NCBI RefSeq assembly: GCF_900589395.1
Contig: NZ_UUIS01000001.1
Coordinates: 1 to 64,000, forward strand
Direction of reading: 5' to 3'
DNA: 64,000 nt
From: Pseudomonas viridiflava
GTDB lineage: Bacteria > Pseudomonadota > Gammaproteobacteria > Pseudomonadales > Pseudomonadaceae
Within the stretch, counting starts at the first letter, position 1, and each line of letters begins with the position of its first letter. Of the stretch, positions 54,753 through 64,000 are shown piece after piece. The position numbers and the translations under genes are program-made. The notes beneath the pieces are model-generated. The model was not told the origin of the DNA. It saw only the letters and a list, made by a program, of their open reading frames with translations, and searched no databases.

Positions 54753-55706
54753 TCAGGCGCTCTTGCGCCGCCCTGCAGGTTGCGCCGCGCCGAACAGGCG
54801 CAGCACTGCGCCCACCGGGCCGGTCTGGTACCAGCGCAGGCTCGGGTCGGCACTGGTGCGCTCGCCCATGGCCTGGGTCAGGCGATCAAGGAAAATGGCC
54901 AGCAGCACCAGGCCGACACCGCCTACCGTGGCCAGGCCCATGTCCAGCCGGCCGATGCCGCGCAGCACCATCTGGCCCAGGCCGCCGACCGAGATCATCG
55001 AGGCGATCACCACCATCGACAGCGACAGCATCAGGGTCTGGTTCAGCCCGGCCATGATGGTCGAGGTGGCCAGCGGCAATTGCACCCGCTTGAGCATCTG
55101 CCACGGCGTGCAGCCAAAGGCGCGGGCCGCTTCGATCTTGTCTTCGGGCACCTGGCGGATGCCCAGGTTGGTCAGGCGCACCAGCGGCGGCAGGGCAAAG
55201 ACGATGGTGACCAGCACGCCAGGCACGTTGCCGATGCCGAACAGCATCACCACCGGCACCAGGTAAACAAAGGCCGGCAAGGTCTGCATGGCGTCCAGCA
55301 ACGGGCGCACCACCCGCTCCAGGCGATTGCTGCGGGCGCAGAGAATGCCCAGCGGAATACCGATCACCGCGCAGAAGAACACCGCCGTCAACACCAGTGA
55401 CAGGGTGGTCATCGATTCGGACCATACGCCGATAAAGCCCAGCAGCGTCAGCGTCACGAACGACAACAGTGCCATGCGCTTGCCGGCCAGCTGCCAACCC
55501 AGCAGCGTGGACAGCAGGATGCCGATGCTCGGTGGAATGCTTTGCAGAAGGTACTCGATGCCGTTGAGCACCTGGTCGATGGGCCAGCGAATGGCACGGA
55601 ATACGTCGCGAAAGTTGTGCACCAGGTAATTGAGGATGCTTTCCACCCATTGCCCCAAGGGAATGGTGGCGGACTGGAACGGGTCGAGCAGACTGAATTC
55701 GGACAT
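54753..55706 (-). CDS. proW: Glycine betaine/proline ABC permease
   Basis: 317 residues. A long N-terminal segment (SATIPLGQWVESILNYLVHN) precedes about six helices, as in ProW. The coupling region is IEAARAFGCTPWQMLKRVQL. Between proV and proX, 31 bases after proV. Confidence 0.94.
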   Translation of the reverse strand: MSEFSLLDPFQSATIPLGQWVESILNYLVHNFRDVFRAIRWPIDQVLNGIEYLLQSIPPSIGILLSTLLGWQLAGKRMALLSFVTLTLLGFIGVWSESMTTLSLVLTAVFFCAVIGIPLGILCARSNRLERVVRPLLDAMQTLPAFVYLVPVVMLFGIGNVPGVLVTIVFALPPLVRLTNLGIRQVPEDKIEAARAFGCTPWQMLKRVQLPLATSTIMAGLNQTLMLSLSMVVIASMISVGGLGQMVLRGIGRLDMGLATVGGVGLVLLAIFLDRLTQAMGERTSADPSLRWYQTGPVGAVLRLFGAAQPAGRRKSA

Positions 55707-55737
55707 GGTGGGGCGACCTCTTTTATCTCAAGGGTGC

Positions 55738-56913
55738 TTAGTGGCGGCTCAATGTCTGCAGCAGTTGGTTTTTTGAAATCGTGCCCTTCAATGCGCCAGC
55801 ACGGTCCAGCACCGGCACCGGGTAAGGCAGTTTCGCCACGATATTCAGCACTTCGTGCAACGGCGTGTCGGTGTACACCGGGTGCTGCTTGTGCAGGTCG
55901 TGGCGGGTGCCGGCCACTGTGGCCAGCACGGCGCCGGCAGGGTCGGTGTCGACCACGTCCAACAGCATCCCCCTTTCATCGATCAGGTAACCGTAAGCAC
56001 CGCCGGCCTTGAATTGCGCCGGTTTGCCATTGACCCGGCACACCACTTCCGGGTCCAGGCGCGCAATATCGCCGGCCTGGAGCACCCGCGAGCTGTCGAA
56101 CCCCTTGAAAAACGTACGCACGTAATCGTTGGCCGGCTGGTTGATCAATTCTTGCGGGGTGCCGATCTGCACCACACGCCCGCCCTCCATGATCGCGATG
56201 CGATGGCCGATGCGAATGGCCTCTTCAATGTCATGGGAAATGAAAATGATCGTGCGCTGCTGCTCGGCCTGCAGCCGGATCAGCTCGCCCTGCATTTCAT
56301 GGCGGATCAGCGGGTCGAGGGCAGAGAAGGCTTCGTCCATCAGCAGGATGGTCGGGTCATTGGTCAGGGCACGGGCCAGGCCGACGCGCTGCTGCATGCC
56401 GCCGGAGAGTTGATGCGGGTAGCTGTGTTCCTGCCCGGCCAGGCCGACCTGGGCCAGCGCTTCACGGGCGCGGCGAAAGCGCTCCTTTTCCGGCACACCG
56501 GAGATTTCCAGGCCAAAGGCGGTGTTTTCCAGCACGCTCATGTGCGGCATCAAGGCAAAGGACTGGAACACCATGCCCATGTCCTTGCGCCGCACATCCA
56601 GCAGCTCCTTGTCGGACAGGCCGGTGATTTCGCGGCCATTGAGATGGATGCGACCCGAGGTCGGCTCGATCAGGCGATTGAACAGCCGCACCATGGTCGA
56701 CTTGCCGGAACCGGACAGGCCCATGATGACAAAGATCTCGCCGCGCTTGACCGAGAAACTGGCATCGAACACGCCGACCACATGGCCGGTCTTGCTGAAA
56801 ATCTCGTTCTTGTCGGCCCCGTTGCGCAGCATCTCCATGGCTCGCTCAGGGTGAGGACCGAAGATCTTGAAAATAGTGGAAACGGAAAGAATTGCCTCGT
56901 TGCTTACGCTCAT
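55738..56913 (-). CDS. proV: Glycine betaine/proline ABC ATPase
   Basis: 391 residues from ATG 56913. Walker A GLSGSGKSTMVRLFNRL (about residue 60), signature LSGGMQQRVGLARALTND, Walker B ILLMDEAFSALD, and a C-terminal tandem CBS-like region (VNGKPAQFKAGGAYGYLIDE) that senses ionic strength in OpuA/ProV proteins. First gene of proVWX. Confidence 0.95.
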   Translation of the reverse strand: MSVSNEAILSVSTIFKIFGPHPERAMEMLRNGADKNEIFSKTGHVVGVFDASFSVKRGEIFVIMGLSGSGKSTMVRLFNRLIEPTSGRIHLNGREITGLSDKELLDVRRKDMGMVFQSFALMPHMSVLENTAFGLEISGVPEKERFRRAREALAQVGLAGQEHSYPHQLSGGMQQRVGLARALTNDPTILLMDEAFSALDPLIRHEMQGELIRLQAEQQRTIIFISHDIEEAIRIGHRIAIMEGGRVVQIGTPQELINQPANDYVRTFFKGFDSSRVLQAGDIARLDPEVVCRVNGKPAQFKAGGAYGYLIDERGMLLDVVDTDPAGAVLATVAGTRHDLHKQHPVYTDTPLHEVLNIVAKLPYPVPVLDRAGALKGTISKNQLLQTLSRH

Positions 56914-57218
56914 ACGACCCTCATTATTATCTTTATTACCAATAACAGCAGACACCGTGGCTATTGGCAGTACGCTCAAGCCTGAGCGCGAGTCGGGGAT
57001 GACGCAGGGGTGGCCAGGTTCATTTCTGTGAATGATCGGGCGCCAGAATATCGGCTCGTCACAAGGGGGATGAATCAAGGCTTGCGGCGAGTGGCTTCAC
57101 TCTACGCGTGAAGAATCGGGGGGAATTGTACGCGGGGGTCAATTTCTATTATGGCGGCGCGGGTTTGCAGGCACCGCCTGCAGAAGCGACCGGGCGGCCG
57201 CGCCTGCAGGGGGATGGA
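56914..57218. other. Promoter region of proVWX / end of glgB
   Basis: About 305 bases without a gene. AT-rich sequence just upstream of proV (ATTATTATCTTTATTACCA region, about 56930-56945) is the likely osmoregulated promoter area. Nearer glgB, GCAGGC-GGT-GCCTGC on the minus strand (about 57168-57182) is a candidate end of the glgB transcript. Confidence 0.45.
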
Positions 57219-59444
57219 TCAGCCTTTTGGCTTGAGAATCAGCACAGCCAGAGGCGGCAGGTTCAGCAGCAGCGATACCGGCTGGCCATGGCTCTGCTCG
57301 TCGGTGGCGCGCACTTCGCCACCGTTGCCCTGGTTGGAGCCGGCATAGGTTTGCGAATCGCTGTTGAGCAGCTCGGTCCACGCCCCGTCAAACGGCACAC
57401 CGACGCGATAGGCCTCGCGTGGCACCGGCGTCATGTTGCACACCACCAGCAGCGGCTCGCCCTCGCGACTCCAGCGCAACCAGGCGTAGACGCTGTTGGC
57501 ATGGTCATCGCCGATCAGCCATTGGAAACCCATCGGCTCGGTGTCGCGTTCGTGCAGGGCCTTTTCACGACGATACAGGTGGTTGAGATCGCTCACCAGC
57601 TTCTTGATGCCGATGTGCTCGGCATATTGCAGCAGGTACCAGTCCAGTTGCTCGTCGTGGTTCCACTCACGCCACTGGCCGAATTCGCAGCCCATGAACA
57701 GCAGCTTCTTGCCTGGGTGCGCCCACATGAACGTCAGGTAGGCCCGCAGGTTGGCAAATTTCTGCCAGCGATCACCGGGCATCTTGTCGATCAGCGAGCG
57801 CTTGCCGTGCACCACTTCGTCGTGGGAAATCGGCAGGATGAAGCGCTCGGACCAGGCATACACCAGGCCAAAGCTCAACTCGCTGTGGTGATGAGCGCGA
57901 TGGATCGGGTCCTGCTGGATGTAGTGCAGCGAGTCGTGCATCCAGCCCATGTTCCACTTGTAGGCAAAGCCCAGGCCGCCCTGCTGGGTGGTCTGGGTCA
58001 CGCCTGGCCAGGCGGTGGACTCCTCGGCGATGATCAAGGCACCCGGGGCCTCAACGGCCACGACGTCGTTGAGGTGACGCAGGAAATCGATGGCCTCCAG
58101 GTTTTCCCGCCCGCCGAAACGGTTAGGCACCCACTCGCCGGCCTTGCGCGAATAGTCGCGGTACAGCATCGAGGCCACGGCATCGACACGCAGGCCGTCG
58201 ATGTGGAAGTGCTTGAGCCAGAACAGACCCGAAGCCAGCATGAAGCCGTGGACCTCGGTGCGGCCCAGGTTGTAGATCAGCGTGTTCCAGTCCTGATGGA
58301 AACCCTCGTGCGGGTTGCCGTATTCATACAGCGCCGTGCCGTCGAACTCGGCCAGGCCATGGGTGTCGGTCGGGAAGTGCGCCGGTACCCAGTCGAGAAT
58401 CACGCCGATACCCGCCTGGTGGCAGGCGTTGACGAAGAAGGCGAAATCTTCCGGCGAGCCATAACGCGCCGTCGGCGCGAACTGCGCCAGCAACTGATAC
58501 CCCCACGAACCACCAAACGGGTGCTCCATGATCGGCATCAGCTCGATATGGGTAAAGCCCAGCTCCTGAATGTACGGAATCAGGCGATCAGCCAGTTCGC
58601 GCCAGTTGTACTGGCGCCAAGCGGTGCCGTCCTCGTTCTGCTCCATCTGCCAGGAACCGGCGTGCAGTTCGTAGATCGACAGCGGCGCTGAAGGCGCATG
58701 CAGATCGCTACGCTCCTGCATCCAGTCATGGTCCTGCCACTCGAACTGCAGGGGGCCGGCAACCTTCGAGGCGGTTTCAGGTGGCAGGGTCGTGGCACGC
58801 GCCACCGGGTCGCACTTGAGCGGCAGAATGCCGTGCGCACCAAGGATTTCGTACTGGTATTTTTCTCCGGGCTGCAGGCGCGGCACGAAGATTTCCCAGA
58901 TACCCGAGGGGTGCAGCAGGCGCATCGGGTGACGGCGTCCGTCCCAATTATTGAAGTCGCCCACCACCGAGACACGCCGGGCATTGGGCGCCCAGACAGC
59001 AAAGCGCACGCCTTGCACGTTATCGACCGTCTGCACCTGCGAGCCCAGGCAGTTGCCGAGGTCGCGGTGGTTGCCTTCGGAGAACAGATAGATGTCCATC
59101 TCGCCGAGCAATTGCCCGTAGCTGTATGGGTCTTCGGTAATCTGTTCGCCGCCGGCCCAACTGATCTTGAACAGGTACGGCTGGGCTTCGGGGAAACGGC
59201 CGGCAAACAGGCCCGGCACTTCGGTCATGGGCAGTTCGCCCAGGTCCTGTTCGCTGCCACGCGCCAGCACCCGTACACTCAGCGCACCCGGCAGGTAGGC
59301 GCGGATGATCTGCCCGCCCTGGCCATCGTCGTGCGGCCCCAGGATAGAGAACGGATCACGGTGTTCGGCACGGATCAAGGCGTCCGTGTCGACAGCAGCG
59401 GGCAATGGTTGGCGACCCGTGCCACGGTTATCAGGCGCATTCAT
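57219..59444 (-). CDS. glgB: 1,4-alpha-glucan branching enzyme
   Basis: 741 residues. An N-terminal domain, the CBM48 carbohydrate module ([20 protein letters not shown] at about residue 130) and the GH13 barrel: nucleophile Asp in [20 protein letters not shown], general acid Glu in [13 protein letters not shown], and the stabiliser His-Asp in [15 protein letters not shown]. It introduces alpha-1,6 branches. It overlaps the treS stop by 4 bases (ATGA), so the two are coupled and act in one pathway. Confidence 0.97.
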   Translation of the reverse strand: MNAPDNRGTGRQPLPAAVDTDALIRAEHRDPFSILGPHDDGQGGQIIRAYLPGALSVRVLARGSEQDLGELPMTEVPGLFAGRFPEAQPYLFKISWAGGEQITEDPYSYGQLLGEMDIYLFSEGNHRDLGNCLGSQVQTVDNVQGVRFAVWAPNARRVSVVGDFNNWDGRRHPMRLLHPSGIWEIFVPRLQPGEKYQYEILGAHGILPLKCDPVARATTLPPETASKVAGPLQFEWQDHDWMQERSDLHAPSAPLSIYELHAGSWQMEQNEDGTAWRQYNWRELADRLIPYIQELGFTHIELMPIMEHPFGGSWGYQLLAQFAPTARYGSPEDFAFFVNACHQAGIGVILDWVPAHFPTDTHGLAEFDGTALYEYGNPHEGFHQDWNTLIYNLGRTEVHGFMLASGLFWLKHFHIDGLRVDAVASMLYRDYSRKAGEWVPNRFGGRENLEAIDFLRHLNDVVAVEAPGALIIAEESTAWPGVTQTTQQGGLGFAYKWNMGWMHDSLHYIQQDPIHRAHHHSELSFGLVYAWSERFILPISHDEVVHGKRSLIDKMPGDRWQKFANLRAYLTFMWAHPGKKLLFMGCEFGQWREWNHDEQLDWYLLQYAEHIGIKKLVSDLNHLYRREKALHERDTEPMGFQWLIGDDHANSVYAWLRWSREGEPLLVVCNMTPVPREAYRVGVPFDGAWTELLNSDSQTYAGSNQGNGGEVRATDEQSHGQPVSLLLNLPPLAVLILKPKG

Positions 59445-62400
59445 GTTGACTCTCCATCGTTCAGTTGCAGCAATCCACGCAAGCCCTGCAACGGCACGGC
59501 CAACCAGTCCGGACGGTTTTCGGCTTCGTAGATTACTTCATAGGCGGTTTTTTCAAGGGTAAACAATTCAAGGGCGGCGTCTTCTCCCTGCGGGTCCTTC
59601 CAGGCATGGGCGATGGACGCACTGGCCTGTCGGTAACCGCCCAGGAAGGCTTCGCGAGCCTGGCTCAGATATGCCTGCGCTACCTGCTGGCGGGCAGCGC
59701 CGGCCTCGGCTGAGGAATCCACGCTTTGCGCACTGCGCGCCGCCATGGCCGCAGCGTAGTCGAAAGAGCGCAACACGCCGCCGACATCCTTGAACGGGCT
59801 GTATTTGCCGCGGCGCTCTTGCAGTGGCCGAACCGGCTCACCCTCGAAATCGATCAGGTAGGCATCCCCTTTCACCACCAGCACCTGGCCCAGGTGCAGG
59901 TCGCCATGCACGCGCATGCGCAAGCCGCCTTCAGAGGCCTTGGCGAGCGACAGCACATGCGCCTGGACACGCTTGCGCTGCGTCAGCAAGTCGTCGACCA
60001 ACTGGCGGTCTTCAGCCTGCAGGTCACCCTTGCGTTGCTCGAGCAATTTCAGGGCACGTTCGATCTGCGCCTGTACCCGCTCGGCCGTGTCCAGGGCTTG
60101 TTGGGCAGACGTATTTTCGACGGCAAAGTCCGGATTGTCGGTCGGCGCCGCCAGCACCTGATGCATCTCGCCCAGGCGCTGGCCCAGGTTGCGAGCAAAC
60201 TCGGCCAGTTCGCTCAGCGCGTTATAGGACGACTCCTGGCCTGCCGCAGCCGGCGAGAGCTGGTCGCGCACCGCGCGCTCCAGGTTGTTCTGCGTCCACT
60301 CCCAGGCGTCGCCCTGGTTGTTCAGGTAGCCCTGGGCAATCATCAGCAGGTGCGGCTGGCCGTCGGCATCAGTGCGCACCAGCGAACCGAGCAGTGGCGA
60401 AATATAGTGATAGCCGGCGCGGGTCAGGTAATCCCCCATTTCCAGCTCCGGGTGCACACCGGCGCTGACCTTGCGGATCATTTTCAACACCAGGCTGCCG
60501 CCGACCACCACCGAACTGTTGGACTGTTCGGCCGACAGATAGCGCACCTCCGAATCCTGGCCGAGCCCCAGCGGCGTCAGCTTTTCAGTGCCCTGGAAAT
60601 GCAGCTGGCCATGCGTGCTGTCGGTGTCGAGCACCGTTTGCGCCTGCATCGCCTGGACCACATCGCGAATGAAATGCTCCAGAGTGAAGCCGTCGGTGAT
60701 CAGGCCCACCTGGGGTCCCCGACGCACTCGGCTCATGGCCAGTTGCTGGGGCAAGGCGCTGCTGAAGTCTTCTTCGGCCAACAGGCCGAAGGGCAATTGA
60801 TAGCGCTCTTGCTGACCGCCTGCGGTGACATCGACCTCACTGAGCAATACCGGCTTGTTGCCGTTGCTCAGGCGGACCGCATAAGCGATGTGCACGTGTT
60901 CAATGGGTTTGTCCTTGCTGGCAAACCAGCGCCGCTTGGGCAGGTAGGCCGCCAGGGCGGTGTTTTCGATCTTGTCGCGCAAGGGCTGTTCGAGCAGTTC
61001 TTCCAGACGCTTCTTGAGTACCAGGGTCGGGAAATCCGGCATGCTCTGGGCCGGTTCGACGTGCCAACTGGGCATTTGATTCTCCGCTGCGAGTAGAAAC
61101 CAATGAAAGCCGTAGGGCGGGAATGTCAGCAGGTAGGTCAACTGGCCGATGGGCGGAAAGGCACTGCCGCCCAGCATTTCGACCGGGACCTTGCCGGCAT
61201 GGGCTGACAATTCCAGCTCGACGGCCTGGGCGGCACTGGACATGTTGGCCACGCACAAGATGGTCTCGGTATGCCCATCGGTGCCGGTGTATTCACGGAT
61301 ATAAGCCAGGATGCGACGGTTACTGGGCGACAGCATGTGCAACGTGCCACGACCGAACGCCTTCTGTTGCTTGCGCACCGCCAGCATGCGCCGCGTCCAG
61401 TTCAACAAGGAGTGCGGGTCGGCGTCCTGGGTCTCGACATTGACCGACTGGTAACCGTAGAGCGGGTCCATGATCGGCGGCAGCACCAGGCTGGCCGGGT
61501 CGGCACGCGAAAACCCGCCATTGCGGTCGATCGACCATTGCATGGGCGTGCGCACACCGTCGCGGTCGCCCAGGTAGATGTTGTCGCCCATGCCCAGTTC
61601 GTCGCCGTAGTACAAGGTCGGCGTGCCGGGCATCGACAACAGCATGCTGTTGAGCAATTCGACCCGGCGCCTGTCACGTTGCACCAGTGGCGCCAGACGA
61701 CGGCGAATCCCCAGGTTGATGCGTGCACGGCGGTCGGCGGCGTAATGGTTCCACAGGTAATCGCGCTCGCGACTGGTGACCATTTCCAGGGTCAGTTCAT
61801 CGTGGTTGCGCAAGAAGATTGCCCATTGGCAGTTGGCCGGGATTTCCGGGGTCTGGCGCAGGATATCAGTGATCGGAAAGCGGTCTTCCTGCGCCAGGGC
61901 CATGTACATCCGCGGCATCAGCGGGAAGTGGAACGCCATGTGACATTCGTCGCCATCAGGGCCCTTGCTGTCGCCGAAATACAGCTGCGTGTCTTCGGGC
62001 CACTGATTGGCCTCGGCCAGCAGCATGCGGTCCGGGTAATGGGCATCAATTTCGGCGCGGATGCGCTTGAGCACCTGATGGGTCTCGGGCAGGTTCTCGT
62101 TGTTGGTGCCGTCGCGTTCGATCAGGTAGGGAATCGCGTCCAGGCGCAAGCCATCCACGCCCAGATCCAGCCAGAAGCGCATCACGCCCAGCACGGCTTC
62201 CATCACCTGCGGGTTATCGAAGTTCAGGTCCGGCTGGTGCGAGTAGAAACGGTGCCAGAAATACTGGCCGGCCACCGGATCCCAGGTCCAGTTCGACTTT
62301 TCGGTGTCGAGAAAGATGATGCGGGTACCGTCGTACTTCTGGTCGGTGTCGGACCAGACATAGAAATTGCGGGCCTTGGAGCCCTTCTTGGCCGTGCGGG

Positions 62401-62773
62401 CGCGCTGGAACCACGGGTGCTGGTCCGAGGTGTGGTTGATGACCAGCTCGGTGATGATCCGCAGCCCGCGCTTGTGTGCCTCGGCAATGAACCGCTTGGC
62501 ATCGGCCATGCTGCCATAGTCAGGGTGCACGGCGCGGTACTCGGCAATGTCATAACCGTCATCGCGCCGTGGCGAAGGGTAGAACGGCAACAGCCAGATG
62601 GTGTTCACGCCCAGCCCGGCAATGTAGTCGAGCTTGGCAATGAGACCTGGGAAATCGCCGATACCGTCGTTATTGGAATCGAAAAACGACTTGACGTGGA
62701 CTTGGTAGATGACCGCGTCCTTGTACCAGAGCGGGTCATTGATGAAACTGGCGTTTCTGGACTTCTTCGCCAT
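59441..62773 (-). CDS. treS: Trehalose synthase-maltokinase fusion
   Basis: 1110 residues. The N-terminal two thirds is TreS (GH13): [20 protein letters not shown], nucleophile region [18 protein letters not shown], and [19 protein letters not shown]. From about residue 570 on, a maltokinase domain follows ([20 protein letters not shown]; kinase-like [20 protein letters not shown] and [12 protein letters not shown]). It converts trehalose to maltose and phosphorylates it to maltose-1-phosphate, the donor for GlgE. It lies 18 bases after glgE and overlaps glgB. Confidence 0.95.
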   Translation of the reverse strand: MAKKSRNASFINDPLWYKDAVIYQVHVKSFFDSNNDGIGDFPGLIAKLDYIAGLGVNTIWLLPFYPSPRRDDGYDIAEYRAVHPDYGSMADAKRFIAEAHKRGLRIITELVINHTSDQHPWFQRARTAKKGSKARNFYVWSDTDQKYDGTRIIFLDTEKSNWTWDPVAGQYFWHRFYSHQPDLNFDNPQVMEAVLGVMRFWLDLGVDGLRLDAIPYLIERDGTNNENLPETHQVLKRIRAEIDAHYPDRMLLAEANQWPEDTQLYFGDSKGPDGDECHMAFHFPLMPRMYMALAQEDRFPITDILRQTPEIPANCQWAIFLRNHDELTLEMVTSRERDYLWNHYAADRRARINLGIRRRLAPLVQRDRRRVELLNSMLLSMPGTPTLYYGDELGMGDNIYLGDRDGVRTPMQWSIDRNGGFSRADPASLVLPPIMDPLYGYQSVNVETQDADPHSLLNWTRRMLAVRKQQKAFGRGTLHMLSPSNRRILAYIREYTGTDGHTETILCVANMSSAAQAVELELSAHAGKVPVEMLGGSAFPPIGQLTYLLTFPPYGFHWFLLAAENQMPSWHVEPAQSMPDFPTLVLKKRLEELLEQPLRDKIENTALAAYLPKRRWFASKDKPIEHVHIAYAVRLSNGNKPVLLSEVDVTAGGQQERYQLPFGLLAEEDFSSALPQQLAMSRVRRGPQVGLITDGFTLEHFIRDVVQAMQAQTVLDTDSTHGQLHFQGTEKLTPLGLGQDSEVRYLSAEQSNSSVVVGGSLVLKMIRKVSAGVHPELEMGDYLTRAGYHYISPLLGSLVRTDADGQPHLLMIAQGYLNNQGDAWEWTQNNLERAVRDQLSPAAAGQESSYNALSELAEFARNLGQRLGEMHQVLAAPTDNPDFAVENTSAQQALDTAERVQAQIERALKLLEQRKGDLQAEDRQLVDDLLTQRKRVQAHVLSLAKASEGGLRMRVHGDLHLGQVLVVKGDAYLIDFEGEPVRPLQERRGKYSPFKDVGGVLRSFDYAAAMAARSAQSVDSSAEAGAARQQVAQAYLSQAREAFLGGYRQASASIAHAWKDPQGEDAALELFTLEKTAYEVIYEAENRPDWLAVPLQGLRGLLQLNDGEST

Positions 62774-62791
62774 GGCGATCTCCCTGACCGA

Positions 62792-64000
62792 TTACTTCGC
62801 GCTGATGCGCCAGATACCGAATGGCTGGTAATTGGGGTCGATGCGCATCCACTGCACCTTGCCGTACCAGCTCCAGCGGTGGCCGGTCATCAGGTCTTCA
62901 CCCAGGGTCTCGGCGTGATCGGGCAAGCCCATGTCCCACAGAGGCAACTCGAAATTTGCTTCCTGGACATTGTGTGGATCCAGGCTGACTGCCACCAGAA
63001 TGAAGTTGCTGCCATCGGGGGTGCGCTTGCCGAAATACAGGATGTTGTCGTTCCAGGCCGTGTACAGCTTGAGCCCCAGGTGGGTCTGCAGGGCCGGGTT
63101 CTGGCGGCGGATGCGATTGAGCTGGGCGATCTCGGCAATGATGTTGCCCGGTGCGGTGAAATCGCGAACGCGTATCTGGTACTTCTCGGAGTCCAGGTAC
63201 TCTTCCTTGCCCGGCAGGGCCGCCGACTCGCACAGCTCGAAACCGGAGTACATGCCCCACAGCCCGGACCCCATGGTCGCCAGGGCGGCTCGGATCAGAA
63301 AGCCTGGTCGCCCGTTGTCATGCAGGAAGAACGGGTTGATGTCCGGCGTATTGACGAAGAAGTTCGGACGGTAGCAATCGCGCAAAGGCGCTTCGTTGAG
63401 CTGGGTAAAGTACTCGGCCAGTTCAGCCTTGGTGTTGCGCCAGGTGAAGTAGGTGTAGCTCTGCGAATAGCCCACCTTGCCCAGGCGCGCCATCATGGCC
63501 GGCTTGGTAAAGGCTTCGGCGAGGAACATCACGTCCGGGTGCTGGCGGCGAATGTCATCGATCAGCCATTGCCAGAAAGGCAAGGGTTTGGTGTGCGGGT
63601 TGTCGACCCGGAAGATCTTGACCCCCTCCTCGACCCAGCCCAGCACCACGTTGCGCAGTTCCAGCCACAGGCCGGGGATGGCATCGGGCGCATAGAAATC
63701 GACGTTGACGATGTCCTGGTATTTTTTCGGCGGGTTTTCCGCATAGCGGATGGTGCCGTCCGGGCGCCAGCTGAACCAGCCCGGGTGCTCCTTGAGCCAT
63801 GGATGGTCCTGCGAGCACTGAATGGCAAAGTCCAGCGCCAGCTCCAGGCCATGCTCGGCGGCCGCAGCCACCAGCGCACGGAAATCCTCGCGACTGCCCA
63901 GTTGCGGATGGATGGCTTCATGGCCGCCGTCCTGACTGCCTATGGCATACGGGCTGCCCGGATCATCGGGGCCGGCGGTCAGCGAGTTGTTGGGGCCCTT
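62792..64000 (-). CDS. glgE: Maltosyltransferase GlgE (partial)
   Basis: C-terminal 402 residues; the frame is open to the window end, so the N-terminal domain is missing here. The chain contains [40 protein letters not shown], nucleophile Asp in [18 protein letters not shown] and general acid Glu in [20 protein letters not shown], typical of GH13_3 GlgE. It transfers maltose from maltose-1-phosphate to alpha-1,4-glucan. First of the glgE-treS/mak-glgB operon. Confidence 0.96.
   Translation of the reverse strand, partial: KGPNNSLTAGPDDPGSPYAIGSQDGGHEAIHPQLGSREDFRALVAAAAEHGLELALDFAIQCSQDHPWLKEHPGWFSWRPDGTIRYAENPPKKYQDIVNVDFYAPDAIPGLWLELRNVVLGWVEEGVKIFRVDNPHTKPLPFWQWLIDDIRRQHPDVMFLAEAFTKPAMMARLGKVGYSQSYTYFTWRNTKAELAEYFTQLNEAPLRDCYRPNFFVNTPDINPFFLHDNGRPGFLIRAALATMGSGLWGMYSGFELCESAALPGKEEYLDSEKYQIRVRDFTAPGNIIAEIAQLNRIRRQNPALQTHLGLKLYTAWNDNILYFGKRTPDGSNFILVAVSLDPHNVQEANFELPLWDMGLPDHAETLGEDLMTGHRWSWYGKVQWMRIDPNYQPFGIWRISAK

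Overview
The window is chromosomal DNA from a fluorescent-type Pseudomonas (putida/fluorescens lineage). The base composition is high-GC. The order gacA-uvrC-pgsA-tRNA-Gly-tRNA-Cys-tRNA-Leu is the gammaproteobacterial core arrangement. REP-like palindromes with GTAGGAGC/GCTCCTAC ends, a glgE-treS-glgB trehalose/glucan block, proVWX and yejABEF all fit the same group. Assignments come from reading the sequence and known family motifs; no database search was run.

0.7-13.5 kb: a tightly packed minus-strand operon of eleven genes that looks like a biosynthetic cluster for a small, exported, nitrogen-rich metabolite. In transcription order it encodes a cupin, a stand-alone methionyl-tRNA synthetase-like enzyme, a D-amino-acid-oxidase-like flavoenzyme, a cytosolic periplasmic-binding-protein-like protein, a lysine/ornithine N-hydroxylase, an SbnA-SbnB fusion (2,3-diaminopropionate synthesis), a large FAD/NAD(P) protein, a LysE exporter, an iron-type alcohol dehydrogenase, a beta-lactamase-fold serine hydrolase and an acyl carrier protein. 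Cupin + MetRS-like + N-hydroxylase + amino acid oxidase is the enzyme set used to make N-N bonds (hydrazine synthetase pathway), here with the cupin and MetRS-like domains on separate overlapping genes. This is the most interesting part of the window.

13.7-25.9 kb: a small secreted protein, a SUKH-like protein, a divergent MFS/LysR pair, a lone tyrosine recombinase, acuR-acuI (acrylate detoxification), modABC with a ModE-type operator, a Fur-box-associated TonB receptor and an ASCH-like protein. 26-31 kb: SOS-controlled umuDC, several small unknown genes, and a decayed integrase lying against the 3' end of tRNA-Leu. 31-35.5 kb: tRNAs, pgsA, uvrC, gacA and a phage-like CI/Cro-type divergent pair.

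35.7-46.3 kb: a DAHP synthase preceded by a Tyr/Phe-rich leader peptide, two small parvulins flanking yejABEF and an orphan pilU, a lipoprotein, a hemerythrin, and sugE/gdx under a guanidine-II (mini-ykkC) riboswitch. 46.4-49.5 kb: a run of small-protein genes ending in a truncated HigA-type antitoxin and the C-terminal stub of a phage integrase. 49.5-64 kb: ybiT-type ABC-F ATPase, a lactonase-family beta-propeller, an MFS transporter, proVWX (betaine/proline uptake) and glgE-treS/mak-glgB (maltose-1-phosphate alpha-glucan pathway), with glgE running off the window end. The last two systems both deal with osmotic or desiccation stress.
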